NCBI GenBank assembly: GCA_029255685.2
Contig: CM055318.2
Coordinates: forward strand, 11,413,001-11,477,000
Length of the DNA: 64,000 bases
DNA from: Silene conica
Taxonomy: Eukaryota; Streptophyta; Magnoliopsida; Caryophyllales; Caryophyllaceae
Reading direction: 5' to 3'
The notes below the pieces were generated by a model. It saw only the letters and a list, made by a program, of their open reading frames with translations. It did not search any database and was not told the DNA's origin. The translations under genes were made by a program, and so were the position numbers. Of this stretch, positions 10,961 to 21,989 are shown one piece after another (the first letter of the stretch is position 1; each line of letters begins with the position of its first letter).

Positions 10961-11362
10961 ATAGAACAGTATACAAAGTCAGTTTTTGAAAACCTGCTCT
11001 CAAACACAATTACAAAGACGACGATACAATAATCCCAGCAGCCATAGCTTCTCCTTCACTCTTGTTTTCGAAGCAACTGAAGCACTAATACTGTACTACG
11101 ACTTTTCGAAGCAACTGAAGCAAGTATCGATAATTCGTACGCCCTCTTTCTCCTTTACTCTTGTTTTCTTATTTTTCCTCAATTATTCGAATTACCAGAT
11201 TTCTTCTTATTTTTCTTCTTATTTTTCCTCAATTATTCGCACCATTTGATTTCTTTTTCCTATGAGTTGTTGTGGTTGGGAATGGGTTTCGAAATTTAGT
11301 AATTTTTGTGGGTTTCGAAATTTAGTAAATAATACAGTTATGGCTGCTGCTGGGTTTCGAAA

Positions 11363-11918
11363 TTTATGTAGTTTGTTCACACCCGACTACTCATTGAACG
11401 CATCTGTCAGGTGCTCACGGCTTTACTCTACTTTCTGAACTGTTGATGCTACCCATGGTTACTATTACCTTACTACTTATGTTCTGCAAATTCTACTGCT
11501 ACCCCCTCCCCTTATCTGGTCTGTTCATCAGACCAGAGTACTACTGCTGCTACTGTTTTACAGCATGTAAAATTATTGTTGCGTTTGTGGCTGCTATTAT
11601 TGTCGTTTATGAAGTCATATTACTACTATTCTTAGTTGTTGGACTGATGTGGCCGGGTGAGGAGTGCTTTTACTTGCTTTAAATTCAACATTTGTTTTAA
11701 TCTAAATTGCAAAAACTCATTTGTTGTCAACATGAAATTTATGGAATTAAGTCATATAGTAAGGTTTGTTATCTTAATGAATTAACTATTGGTTGTTGTG
11801 CATTGTCTAGTATTAGTTACATACTTTAACTATGGACTTAGGATCAATATCAGTACTCATGCCAAATGCCATTGTTGCTACTTACTTAGAACTATTTTTC
11901 TACGGCCTTCTAATTAGT
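11363..11918 (+). repeat. direct repeat, copy 1 (upstream of TNP2)
   Basis: Nearly identical to 17731-18210. Shared text begins TTTATGTAGTTTGTTCACAC and ends ACGGCCTTCTAATTAGT. Copy 1 holds an extra ~77 bases near 11404-11480 and lacks a 10-base insertion present in copy 2. The short frame at 11443-11682 lies within it and is not convincing as a gene. This copy lies in the leader or promoter region of TNP2. Confidence 0.9.
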
Positions 11919-12327
11919 GGTTGTTTAGGGGCGGCAGAAACAATTATAAAACAGGGACATTCTGGTCAGCCTGTTTACACGGTTTTTCATGGTGTTTGGG
12001 TGGTTTCGAAGGATGGTGCTTTCCACCAGGGAGTCGTGGGTGTTGAGTAGTGTCTAGGGTGGTGTCGGGTCATGGTTAGGTTAGTGGTGGTAGCCGCTAG
12101 AGAGGGGGTTGCAGAGGGTGTCACACGGGTCGTTTGAGTTGCTGGAAAACGAATAACAGTGTGTGTGTGTGTGACGGGTCATGTATTAATATCGTCCTTT
12201 TATTGTTGTTTTTAACATTAGTGATATTATTACTATTAGTATTATTATTGCTATTAGTATTATTATCGTTAATAATTGAATTATGAATTTAATAATTGAA
12301 TTATGTGTTGTAATTATGTAGCCGAAT

Positions 12328-15300
12328 ATGGCTCGTACTTGGATGATTAATGGGAAAAAGGGCGAAGTAGAATATGATGCCGGGTTAGCTGAATTTTATG
12401 ACTTCGTAATAAAGAACGTGAAAGACAAATCTAGTATGGCGTGCCCTTGTGATATGTGCCGGAATATTAGGTATATGAGCTTTGGAGATGTAAGAATACA
12501 TTTAAATAAGACAAATTTTAATCCAAAGTACACTTGTTGGACTTTCCATGGAGAATCACAAAATTTAGATGGAATAGATGTCCAATTTGGGGAGATTGAG
12601 AGAGAAACATGCTTGAGTGACGATGAAGAGCCCGATGAGTCTAATTCACTAGAAGATCCGGGTTGTAATATGAATACTGAGGCAGGAGATGGGTGTGACG
12701 ATATGTTGGATAAATCATGGGGAGATATGTTTGGAGGTGATGAGCAAGAAGGTATTGTAGATGAAACTGATGAGGATCTTGATGAAAATGATTTGGAGGA
12801 TACCAGTGTTGTATTGGAGAAATTGAAAGATTCCGAAGTACCTCTTTATAGTAGTTGTAAGCACACTAAATTGGCAGCTCTTGTTAAGTTATATAATTTA
12901 AAAGCAACAAATGGGTGGAGTGACAAGAGTTTCACAGACCTCCTGAAATTATTAAAGGACATGCTCCCCGAAAATAATGTACTTCCCGATCGTACATATG
13001 AGGCAAAGAAGCTACTTAGGGGAATTGGTATAAAATATGAAAAAATCCACGCATGTCCCAATGATTGCATATTATATCGCAAAGGATATGCTAATCTCAC
13101 TAGTTGTCCAGTGTGTAAGGAATGGCGATATCAAAAGAAGGAGGGGATCCCAGCTAAAGTTTTGTGGTACTTTCCAATAATTCCTAGGTTGATACGATTA
13201 TTTGCGAATAAAGATGATGCCAAATTACTCACATGGCATAGTACATCGAAAGCAAATGATGGGAAGTTGAGACACCCGGCCGATGGGAAAGACTGGAAGT
13301 TTATTGATGCAAAATATCCCGAGTTTGGCAAAGAACCCAGAAATCTCCGCCTTGCACTCTCCACTGATGGGATGAATCCCTTTGGAAATTTGAGTAGTCA
13401 ACATAGTACTTGGCCGGTGTTTTTAGCTATTTACAATTTGCCTCCATATCTTTGCATGAAACGAAAATATTTGATGTTGTCTTTATTGATTTCTGGTCCT
13501 AAAGAACCTGGTAATGATATAGATGTCTACTTAGAGCCTCTTCTTGACGATTTGAGATTGTTGTGGGATGAAGGGATACGAGTGTTTGATGCCTACCAGA
13601 ATAGTTATTTCAATTTGAAAGCAATGTTACTATGTACTATTTCTGACTTTCCTGCGTATGGTAATCTATCTGGACACACTGTGCACGGGAAAGAGGCTTG
13701 CCCCTTGTGTGGAGAAGATGTCGATTCTTGTTATTTGAAGTTTTCTCGTAAGCAAGCGTACTTGGGATACCGTAGGTTCTTGGACCCTGATCATTCATAT
13801 CGTAAGCTACAAAAACCATTCAATGGAAAACCTGAACATCGATCTCCTCCTAAGATATTAACCGGTCATGAAGTATATGAAAGAGTGAAAAAAATTGAGA
13901 TAACTTATGGGAAGAAGGGTTCTAAATTAGCGTCTCGGGGATATAAGAAGATGTCTCCTCTTTTTGAAAAACTTCCATATTGGCGTGACCTTTCTATAAG
14001 ATATTGCTTAGATGTTATGCATATTGAGAAAAATGTGTGTGACAATATAATCAACACTCTTCTGAATGTTCCGAATAAGTCAAAAGACAACACATCAGCT
14101 AGGATGGACATGGTGGATATGAAAATCAGACCTGAGTTGGCACCAGAAAAGAAAGGAACACGATATTATTTGCCTCCGGCTGCTCATACACTTTCAAGAA
14201 AGGAGAAAACAGAGTTTTGTGAGTGCTTAAGTAGTGTTAAAGTGCCGGAGGGATATTCTTCCAATATCAACAGCCTAGTATCAATGACAGATCTTAAGCT
14301 TGTTGGTTTAAAGTCTCATGATTGTCATACTTTGATGCAACAACTACTACCAGTGGCTATACGTTCGATTTTACCTAAAAAAGTTCGATTCGCCATAAGT
14401 AGGTTTTGCTTTTTCTTCAATGCCATATGCAATAAAGTGTTAGATCCCAAGGAGTTGGAGTCTTTGCAAAAACTAATTGTCACTTCTCTTTGTCAATTGG
14501 AAATGTACTTTCCTCCTTCATTTTTCACAATAATGGTGCATTTAACTGTACACTTGGTTAGAGAAATCAAATACCTTGGTCCAGTTTATTTAAGGTATCA
14601 ATATCCTTTTGAGAGATTGATGAAAGTGTATAAGGATTATACATCTAATAGATATCGTCCTGAAGGGTCTATTGCTGAGCGTGCAATCACGGATGAAGCA
14701 CTTTTTTATTGCTATGCACACTTGTCAGATTCTGAGCTACCTGGGATTCCTAAGAATAGGCACAGTGAGTGGATGATGGGCAAAGGTCTTAGGGGTCATG
14801 TTCGTCTAGATATGGCAACTGAGAAATGGCATATAGCACATACATATGTTCTTCATAACGAGGATGAGGTACAGCCGTACATTGAGGAACACAAGGCATT
14901 GTTGAAGGCGAAGCATCGAAATAAATCAGAGATGTGGATCGCAAGTGAGCACAATAAGACTTTCAGAGTTTGGTTCAAGGGTCGAGTTATAGAAGACTTG
15001 CAACAATATCCTGAGTATATTTCTTCTAGATTACAGAGGCTTTGTTTTGGGCCTAAGACTTTTGCATCGTCTTATACTGGTTATGCCGTTAATGGATCCA
15101 CCTTTTACACTCGTGGGCAAGATGACATGAGCACGATGCAAAATAGTGGTGTTAGTGTAGAGGCAGAAGGCATGCATTTTGCTAGTTCGAAAGATAAGAA
15201 ACCAGTTTTAAGTCAAATGCATTATTATGGATTCATTGAAGAGATTTGGGAGTTAGATTACACAGATTTTCTAATACCTATATTTGGATGCAAGTGGATT

Positions 15301-15654
15301 GAAACTACTAGTGGAGTTCGCAAGGATGAACTAGGATTCACCTTAGTAAATCTTAATAAATTTGGTCATAAGGAGGATCCTTTTATTATAGGGACACAAG
15401 CGAAACAAGTATTTTATGTCACCGATCCATCGGATAAAAAGTGGTCAGTTGTGCTATCTGTAAGAAGTAAGACCACAATGGATAGTTGCGATGACGATGT
15501 GGTATTTGAGGGCTTTGATCCTCGTGTACCACATTTAGATGATACGGTTATATTCGAGCCTTCTAGTTTATATGTTCGTGATGACCATGACGAAGGGATA
15601 TGGACCAATACCGAGTCTTCTTCTAAAAAACGCCCTCGCGGTTTTGACGCATGA
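12328..15654 (+). CDS. TNP2-type CACTA transposase, 1108 aa, intact
   Basis: One uninterrupted frame. Residues 1-80 form a transposase-associated domain with paired cysteines (CPCDMCRN) and CWTFHGE. Residues 110-165 are strongly acidic. A CPNDCILYRKGYANLTSCPVC zinc-binding stretch lies near 243-263. LALSTDGMNPFG carries Asp347, a probable catalytic acid. A Transposase_21 region follows, with ILTGHEVYERV and RYCLDVMHIEKNVCDNI (about 565-580). A DUF4218-like part (MYFPPSFFTIMVHLTVHL) and a C-terminal DUF4216-like part (YYGFIEEIWELDY, PFIIGTQAKQVFYV) complete the usual TNP2 order and length. TNP2 cuts the element at its TIRs with TNPA. An ATGTAG just before the start suggests an upstream intron. 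Domain names are from memory. Confidence 0.95.
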   Translation: MARTWMINGKKGEVEYDAGLAEFYDFVIKNVKDKSSMACPCDMCRNIRYMSFGDVRIHLNKTNFNPKYTCWTFHGESQNLDGIDVQFGEIERETCLSDDEEPDESNSLEDPGCNMNTEAGDGCDDMLDKSWGDMFGGDEQEGIVDETDEDLDENDLEDTSVVLEKLKDSEVPLYSSCKHTKLAALVKLYNLKATNGWSDKSFTDLLKLLKDMLPENNVLPDRTYEAKKLLRGIGIKYEKIHACPNDCILYRKGYANLTSCPVCKEWRYQKKEGIPAKVLWYFPIIPRLIRLFANKDDAKLLTWHSTSKANDGKLRHPADGKDWKFIDAKYPEFGKEPRNLRLALSTDGMNPFGNLSSQHSTWPVFLAIYNLPPYLCMKRKYLMLSLLISGPKEPGNDIDVYLEPLLDDLRLLWDEGIRVFDAYQNSYFNLKAMLLCTISDFPAYGNLSGHTVHGKEACPLCGEDVDSCYLKFSRKQAYLGYRRFLDPDHSYRKLQKPFNGKPEHRSPPKILTGHEVYERVKKIEITYGKKGSKLASRGYKKMSPLFEKLPYWRDLSIRYCLDVMHIEKNVCDNIINTLLNVPNKSKDNTSARMDMVDMKIRPELAPEKKGTRYYLPPAAHTLSRKEKTEFCECLSSVKVPEGYSSNINSLVSMTDLKLVGLKSHDCHTLMQQLLPVAIRSILPKKVRFAISRFCFFFNAICNKVLDPKELESLQKLIVTSLCQLEMYFPPSFFTIMVHLTVHLVREIKYLGPVYLRYQYPFERLMKVYKDYTSNRYRPEGSIAERAITDEALFYCYAHLSDSELPGIPKNRHSEWMMGKGLRGHVRLDMATEKWHIAHTYVLHNEDEVQPYIEEHKALLKAKHRNKSEMWIASEHNKTFRVWFKGRVIEDLQQYPEYISSRLQRLCFGPKTFASSYTGYAVNGSTFYTRGQDDMSTMQNSGVSVEAEGMHFASSKDKKPVLSQMHYYGFIEEIWELDYTDFLIPIFGCKWIETTSGVRKDELGFTLVNLNKFGHKEDPFIIGTQAKQVFYVTDPSDKKWSVVLSVRSKTTMDSCDDDVVFEGFDPRVPHLDDTVIFEPSSLYVRDDHDEGIWTNTESSSKKRPRGFDA

Positions 15655-15669
15655 TTAGGTACGATTTAT

Positions 15670-15671
15670 TA

Positions 15672-15706
<35 letters not shown>

Positions 15707-15848
15707 ATTATATTATTACTATTATTATTATTATTATTATTATTAAATGCTTTTCCTTTTTTTTTTACTATGGGCAGCAACGACCTGACTTCAGTCCAAG
15801 CAACGCTACAGTCCAAGCAACGCTTCAGTCCAAGCAGCGCTTCACTCC

Positions 15849-15912
<64 letters not shown>
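15670..15912 (+). repeat. two ATT microsatellites flanking a 17-bp triple repeat
   Basis: ATT runs at about 15676-15745 and 15850-15912 enclose three tandem 17-base units (CAGTCCAAGCAACGCTT and variants) at 15792-15842. This is the spacer between TNP2 and the TNPA-like gene. Confidence 0.9.
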
Positions 15913-15914
<2 letters not shown>

Positions 15915-16193
15915 CATATAGAATAATTTAGTTTTCTTGGTTGTTTATTTTTGCTTAGTGGCAGTATGAGACTTCTTGTATGTACATCATCTGCTGAAAT
16001 TCTTGTAATTGGCTCCATTATTGATGTTTTAATATAATTTCTCACATTTTACCGCTTTTCATCAGAAGCATTCCTCATCTACATTTCTTATATGCTTTCC
16101 TATCTTGCATGTTCCAGTGACTTGCTTTCCCTGTTGTGACTTGCTTTCCCTGTTCTGACTTGCTATCCCTGTTTTTTTTTGTACAGTTGAACA

Positions 16194-19100
16194 ATGGGCC
16201 CGCAAAAACGTAAAAGAAGTCGAAAGAACAACTCTGTTGAGGACGCAAGCGGAAAGAAGGGGATATCTTCTCACAGGGGCCGAACTGTTTTAGATATGGC
16301 TGCAAAAGCTATTAAAGAGAAACAACCCATACAACTTGAGTGGGACAAAGAAGATAAATTGCCGACAGGAAAATATGCATCTAAGTTTAGTTCATGGATA
16401 GGCGTGACTGTTCGGGGGAATGTTAGTCCCGCGGTGGATAGTTGGGAGGATGTGGATCAACAGACATTGAACCTTATGTTGAGTGAACTGACGGTATGTT
16501 ATTTTAACCATGTTCTAAGTTTTTTTGCTTTATGTTCTAAGTTTTATGAATATGGGTTGTACAGATTATGGGTTAGTGTATAGGGTGAAGGGTTTAGTAG
16601 GATTTGGTTATGAGGGTTGTCATTTCTGAAATTTTATATTCATTACGTACTATCACTATGCTATTGTTGCTGACCCGGCCATTTCCTGTGTTGTTCATCT
16701 GAACTATGGCTGCTGTCACTAGTTCGTGGCTACTGTGATGCTCGCTAGACTTTAATGGTGTCGTGCTTGCTGTCCCTTAAGTTTTGTTCAGTTGTTTACC
16801 ACTGCACATATATTGTCCTACCATTGTGCACCCATTAACCTGCCATTTTTAAGTCTGAACTCTAATTTCCTGCAACTATCTACTATCTAATTTCTGATGT
16901 ACTCCTACATTCCAGTCTGCACTTTTGTTCCTGTCCCTGTGGCATAAAGGGCTGCCATCCCAATGTAGCACATTGCTCTATTTCTTGTGCAGGCGCGTAA
17001 AATAGTAAGCAGTCCTCTAACCATACGTGTTCTTGAGGATTAACCCTCACACACTCAACCCTGATTACTTGTACCAATAATATACCTCTGGATTAACCCT
17101 CACGCACTTACAGTTGCTGGCCAGTTCTTCCTGTGAACACCAGGCCAGTGTTCATGACGTATATGGGCAGGAAGTCGAATTCAGAAGAATTTATCAGCTG
17201 AAACACTGAACACTATCAGGGAAAACGAAGTCACCTTTGCATCTTCAGAAAGACTACTCAACATAGGTACATTTAAACTCCAAGACCATGTCTCCAGTGA
17301 TCCTTCCATCTGCCATAAACTCCCAATTTCAGACTCAACCAGCTTAACCCATTGCATACCTTCCTTATCAAGAAGTGTACTCATAATCTCTCGAGGCAAC
17401 GGATCACCTTTATTTAAGGCTACATTTGGAAAACCTGTTTTGTAGATGGATTTGATCCACTTTTCAGTAAACATAATCAAGACTCGAGAGTCGAGCAATA
17501 TCAGACAACTCACCTGTGAGTTTTCACTTGTAATAGTTGAGTTTTCATGAGAATTAACCTTTCGTCCTAAGGTAATCAGAGACATATGTTGGTAATGAAA
17601 GAATAAACATATGTAAGAGCTGCTAATCACTTGTATTCGATTTGTTCTCACATCGGTTCGCAGCCTAAAAGCCTTAGGATTTGTTGTTTTAACCATACTG
17701 CTACTGCACTATACTGCTACTTCCTGCCCATTTATGTAGTTTGTTCACACCCGACTACTCATTGAACGCAAATTCTACTGCTACCCCCTCCCCTTATCTG
17801 GTCTGTTCATCAGACCAGAGTACTACTGCTGCTACTGTTTTACAGCATGTAAAATTATTGTTGCGTTTGTGGTTGTTTGTGGCTGCTATTATTGTCGTTT
17901 ATGAAGTCATATTACTACTATTCTTAGTTGTTGGACTGATGTGGCCGGGTGAGGAGTGCTTTTACTTGCTTTAAATTCAACATTTGTTTTAATCTAAATT
18001 GCAAAAACTCATTTGTTGTCAACATGAAATTTATGGAATTAAGTCATATAGTAAGGTTTGTTATCTTAATGAATTAACTATTGGTTGTTGTGCATTGTCT
18101 AGTATTAGTTACATACTTTAACTATGGACTTAGGATCAATATCAGTACTCATGCCAAATGCCATTGTTGCTACTTACTTAGAACTATTTTTCTACGGCCT
18201 TCTAATTAGTTTTCGATAGACAATGCACAAGCTTGTTGAATAAATAATGACCTTGATTGGATTTGAAAATTGTTGAATAAATAATGACCTTAATTCATGC
18301 AATTCAGGGTGCTTTTCATGTCATTGAAGAGCGTCACGATTGGTGTCTCCAAAAGATGGCTGAATTATGGAGAAAATGGAAATGCACTTTGGTTCGTGAG
18401 TGGATGTATGATGAGACGGGAGCTATCCAGAAGACACCACCACCCTTGTATAAGCAGATTACACAAGATGATTGGAACAAGTTTCTGGCATCTCACACTA
18501 GTGAAAAATTCAAGGTAATATTTCTATTTTTGTAGACACGCAAATAATTTCATGATAATATATATATATGTATATAGTATCTCTCATACTATTTTTCACT
18601 CTATATGATTTATGTTATTAGGCGATCAGTGATAAGAACAAGGAGAATGCCTCTAAAAAAAAGGGGAAATACTTTGGCTCACGAGCAGGATATCGAAGGA
18701 TTCAAGTTAAAGTCGTAAGTTCTATGTATTGGTTTCATTTTTTAGCTAACTTCCAGGTCAAATGTTGGCATGAATTTTCATGAACTCTCTTCTTTTTTGA
18801 TAGAAAGAAGATTTAGCTGCCAAGGGAAAACCAGTTGAAAAAGTTGATCGATATTTAACTTGGCTAAGGGCTCACAAGTCAGCGAAAGGGGACATGACTG
18901 ATTATGATAAGGAAGTTGCTTTGAAAATTGTAAGTTGAACATTTTTGTAATTTAACTCGGTTTAGTTCAGTTGTTTAATTTATTAGTGCTATTTATTCAT
19001 TTTTTTTGGCTGCTAAAAACTTAATTAATATTGCTGATTTGCAGGAATCCCTTGAAAAGGATGTTGAGGCTGGTTTATTTGTGCCTGAAGGACGGGAAGA

Positions 19101-20075
19101 CATACTCGCTAAGGCGATAGGCAAGCCTGAGCATCCGGGCCGTGTGCGAGGAATTCCTCAAGGTATTTCAATAACTGAGTATTTTGGGAAGGGACCAAAA
19201 AAACCGACAAGAGAAGAGTTGTACGAGAAGATCAATTGCATGCAACTCCAAATTGATGACTTGGAAAAGCTGAAATCAGTGATGATGCAGTTTTGGCTAA
19301 CTGGTGAGAAGCCAAGTACTAAAGTATTAGACGATTTAATGCACGGAGGAGCATCTATGAGTACCGAGGGATCGACAAATTCTACATCACTACCCGTGAG
19401 TGAAGAGCCACGCCCAGAGGAGACACCCCGAGAGGAGGATTATCAAACACCCAAGACCAATGTTCTGAAGATTCCAAGCATATCACCACGGCAGGTTGTA
19501 AAAGGTTTTCATTAAGAAGGATATGTAAGCTTTGCATTTAAAACACTATCTAGTTCAAAGTTTGAAAACACTAATCTATCTATACAGGGGTCTCACAGGC
19601 AATCACTCTCACTAAAAGGAGTGCAATCACTACAAGTGACTGAGGATCCACCCCGAGAGGAGGATTATGGTACACCCAAGACCAATGTTTTGAAGATTCC
19701 TGGCCCAGTAACAGAACAGGTATATATATGTAAGCTTTTCATTAAATACGCTACTTTAAAGTAAATGAAAAAAGTTTGAAATTCTACTATAACTTAAATT
19801 TTCAGGCTTGGAAAGATTGTGTGCTATCACTGCCAAAAAATTCATCGAAGATAGTGGCTTCAGGAATGGTATACCTATCAAAGAAGGACGAATTTGTTTC
19901 CATTCATGGCAGTGCCCTTTGTGATGGTTTTAGAAAAGTGTCAATCAAGGAAATCTATTCTGGGTCGGAAAATGTTGATTTACCATTGCCTGTTGGTGAT
20001 ATGATAACATTGACTCATGCTAAGGGTTCATTTATTCAGTGGCCGCAAACTCATATACATAGTCCTGTTGATTAG
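16194..20075 (+). CDS. TNPA-like protein (Ptta/En/Spm type), 7 exons, ends at a stop on an exon boundary
   Basis: My exon model is 16194-16493, 18308-18514, 18622-18714, 18804-18929, 19045-19494, 19588-19719 and 19806-20075; every junction is GT-AG and phase 0, giving 525 aa. The N-terminus is basic (MGPQKRKRSRKN). Exon 2 has the Trp-rich block (KMAELWRKWKCTLVREWMY) of plant Ptta/En/Spm transposase proteins. The fifth exon has a probable coiled coil (ELYEKINCMQLQIDDLEKLK). Exons 5 and 6 share a repeat (PREEDY..PKTNVLKIP). In CACTA elements such proteins bind subterminal repeats and assist TNP2. The TAG at 20073-20075 is the exact exon end before GTAACT. An acceptor at 20159 continues in the same phase into the protease, so the ancestral product was probably one fusion. 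A TGTACAG just before the ATG suggests a 5' intron. Confidence 0.75.
17181..17696 (-). other. 171-codon antisense frame inside intron 1; possible captured host exon
   Basis: I do not recognise it. The middle (FTEKWIKSIYKTGFPNVALN, EGMQWVKLVESEIGSLW) has the composition of real protein, and codon use there differs from the surrounding intron. The N-terminal part looks intronic. It is inserted next to the duplicated block at 17731-18210. CACTA elements often pick up host gene pieces, so transduplication is one reading and chance another. Confidence 0.3.
17731..18210 (+). repeat. direct repeat, copy 2 (in intron 1 of the TNPA-like gene)
   Basis: Second copy of 11363-11918, with a ~77-base deletion and a 10-base tandem insertion (GTTGTTTGTG). 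It places a copy of the TNP2 leader region inside intron 1 of the second gene. It could supply a duplicate promoter, or simply be a by-product of internal recombination. Confidence 0.9.
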
Positions 20076-20159
20076 GTAACTACGATTTCTAGCTAGTATA
20101 ATGATATAAGATACACTGAGAGTTATACCATTTATTAATTTATTTATGCCAACATTTAG

Positions 20160-21708
20160 ATAACCATGAAAAAGAATGATCAAGGAAAAAATAAAGCAGC
20201 AGCAAAGAAGTCCAAGCCTCAGAAGTGTTCGCCCTCGATTTCGCCATCTTCTTTCCTTGGAATTGAAGTTAGTCACAATTTTAAGCAAAAGCAGAGGACC
20301 ATGGATTTGAAGTTGTTAGAAACTGAGGCTCGGGTTTTAAAGGCAAGTGGGACAATGATCAATGTTCCCATTGATGAACATGTGTTACACAATAAACAAA
20401 CTTGCTACCTTAGCTATGAAGAGGTTGTTCATTTGTTAGATGAACAAATGATTGGTGCCTCTCACATTACACTCTTTATGAGGTTCGGTCTCTTTGTTTA
20501 AGCTGCCCCTTTGCAATCCCATTATTAGTATATATCTGATAATATGCAAACTAGTACTAGATAGTTACTATGGATTCTTATTGTTGTAGGTATTTGAGTG
20601 ATCTTGCCGATACCATGCAAATTAGTAGTCACTATGGATTCTTGTGCCCAGAGACATTGTCCTCAGAATCCGTTGCTCCGGATGAAAATTATCGATCCGA
20701 TTATGTTGCTAGGGCAATGACATGTACCGATTGTGGAAAAGGTCGGAAACTTATATTTGCTCCATATGCCCAGGGGTACGTAATTATAAATTTCTTTTCA
20801 TAGTATTATTATTGATGACTTGATTAATTATTTTATTATTTTTGTCAATATTTAAGTTGATATCTTCGTTGTATTTTTCTATAACTTGTAGTAAGCATTG
20901 GATGTTGGGCGTGATCAATCCGGCTCAAAGTACAGTGTATTGGTGTGATCCTGCCGGACATACAGAGCCTCGTCAATTTTTCATGGATACAATTACCAAG
21001 TATGCATGTCTAACTTATTTCTGATCTTTTTTATTTTGCCTTCATATATTATACCTCCCGTTACTCCCCTGCATTTGCCTTAAAATGTTTCTGTAGGCTA
21101 GCAGGAACAAAAGTTAAGCCACCCAAAAGCCATCAATCATAGACCTTAGCTTGTTTTTCTATTATACTTGAAATTAACGCTTCATTATCAACTAAAACTG
21201 AATAAATATATAAACCTGGCTATCTATATATACAGGGCCTTTGAGAAAAGGAACTCTATCGATGCACTTGCAAAATATGAGGCCAACGGCGTTGTTTGGA
21301 AAAAGATTAAGGTATCTTAACATATTGTTTCTCTTATTAAGTATAGTGCATGTGAAGTATTTAATTTATTTATAATATGAGCTCCCCTTTCAGGCCCCTT
21401 TGCAGCCTCTTGGTTCCGTTTTATGTGGATACTATATTTGTCGATACATGTTGGACATCGTCAAAGGAAGATATGTTACGGTTACTCCAAATGTATGTTT
21501 TTGGATTTTTAGTTCATCTACTTACTTACCTCTATCATTTTACTTATATAGGAGTCTTGGATAGAATTTTTCTAACCAATTTTTGAAAATTTGTTTGTAG
21601 TTCATGCTTAGAGCCCCGGTGACATATTCACTTGAGCAAATTGATGAGGTGAGGGATATATGGGCTAACTTTGCGCTCCAATTTAAGTCAGCCATGAACG
21701 ATGCATGA
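20160..21708 (+). CDS. Ulp1-type (C48) SUMO-protease domain, 6 exons
   Basis: Exons: 20160-20482, 20590-20775, 20892-20999, 21236-21311, 21394-21492 and 21601-21708, all GT-AG, 299 codons to the TGA. The catalytic His is in GKHWMLGVI (codon 20896-20898), the Asp in YWCDPAGH (20947-20949), and the Gln and Cys in QPLGSVLCGYY (Cys at 21424-21426); this is the full Ulp1 triad with oxyanion Gln. A CTDCGKG pair precedes it. The family removes SUMO or related tags; its role in CACTA elements is unknown. The first ATG is at 20166, six bases after an acceptor in phase with the TNPA-like exon. It is therefore probably the C-terminal half of a fusion, now separated by the TAG at 20073, unless it has its own promoter. 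Confidence 0.85.
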
Positions 21709-21989
21709 TGAAGTTTAGCTTAAGTCGTAGCTAGAAGTTTAGCTTAAGTACATATATACGTATGTAGCTAGAATTTGTGGATCGGAAAGTATGTTGATAT
21801 ATATGAATGATGTAGTATTTGGAGATTTTTCTCTATATATGGCTAATTTTTCACCTGAATATAGTTGTTGGAGCAATGTTATTGTACGCTATTAGCGATG
21901 TTATTGTACGCTATTAGCTTATTTGCAGGAAAAATTATATATAATAGGCCGGAAGAATTATAAATTAATTTATAAAAAAAAAATAGCAG

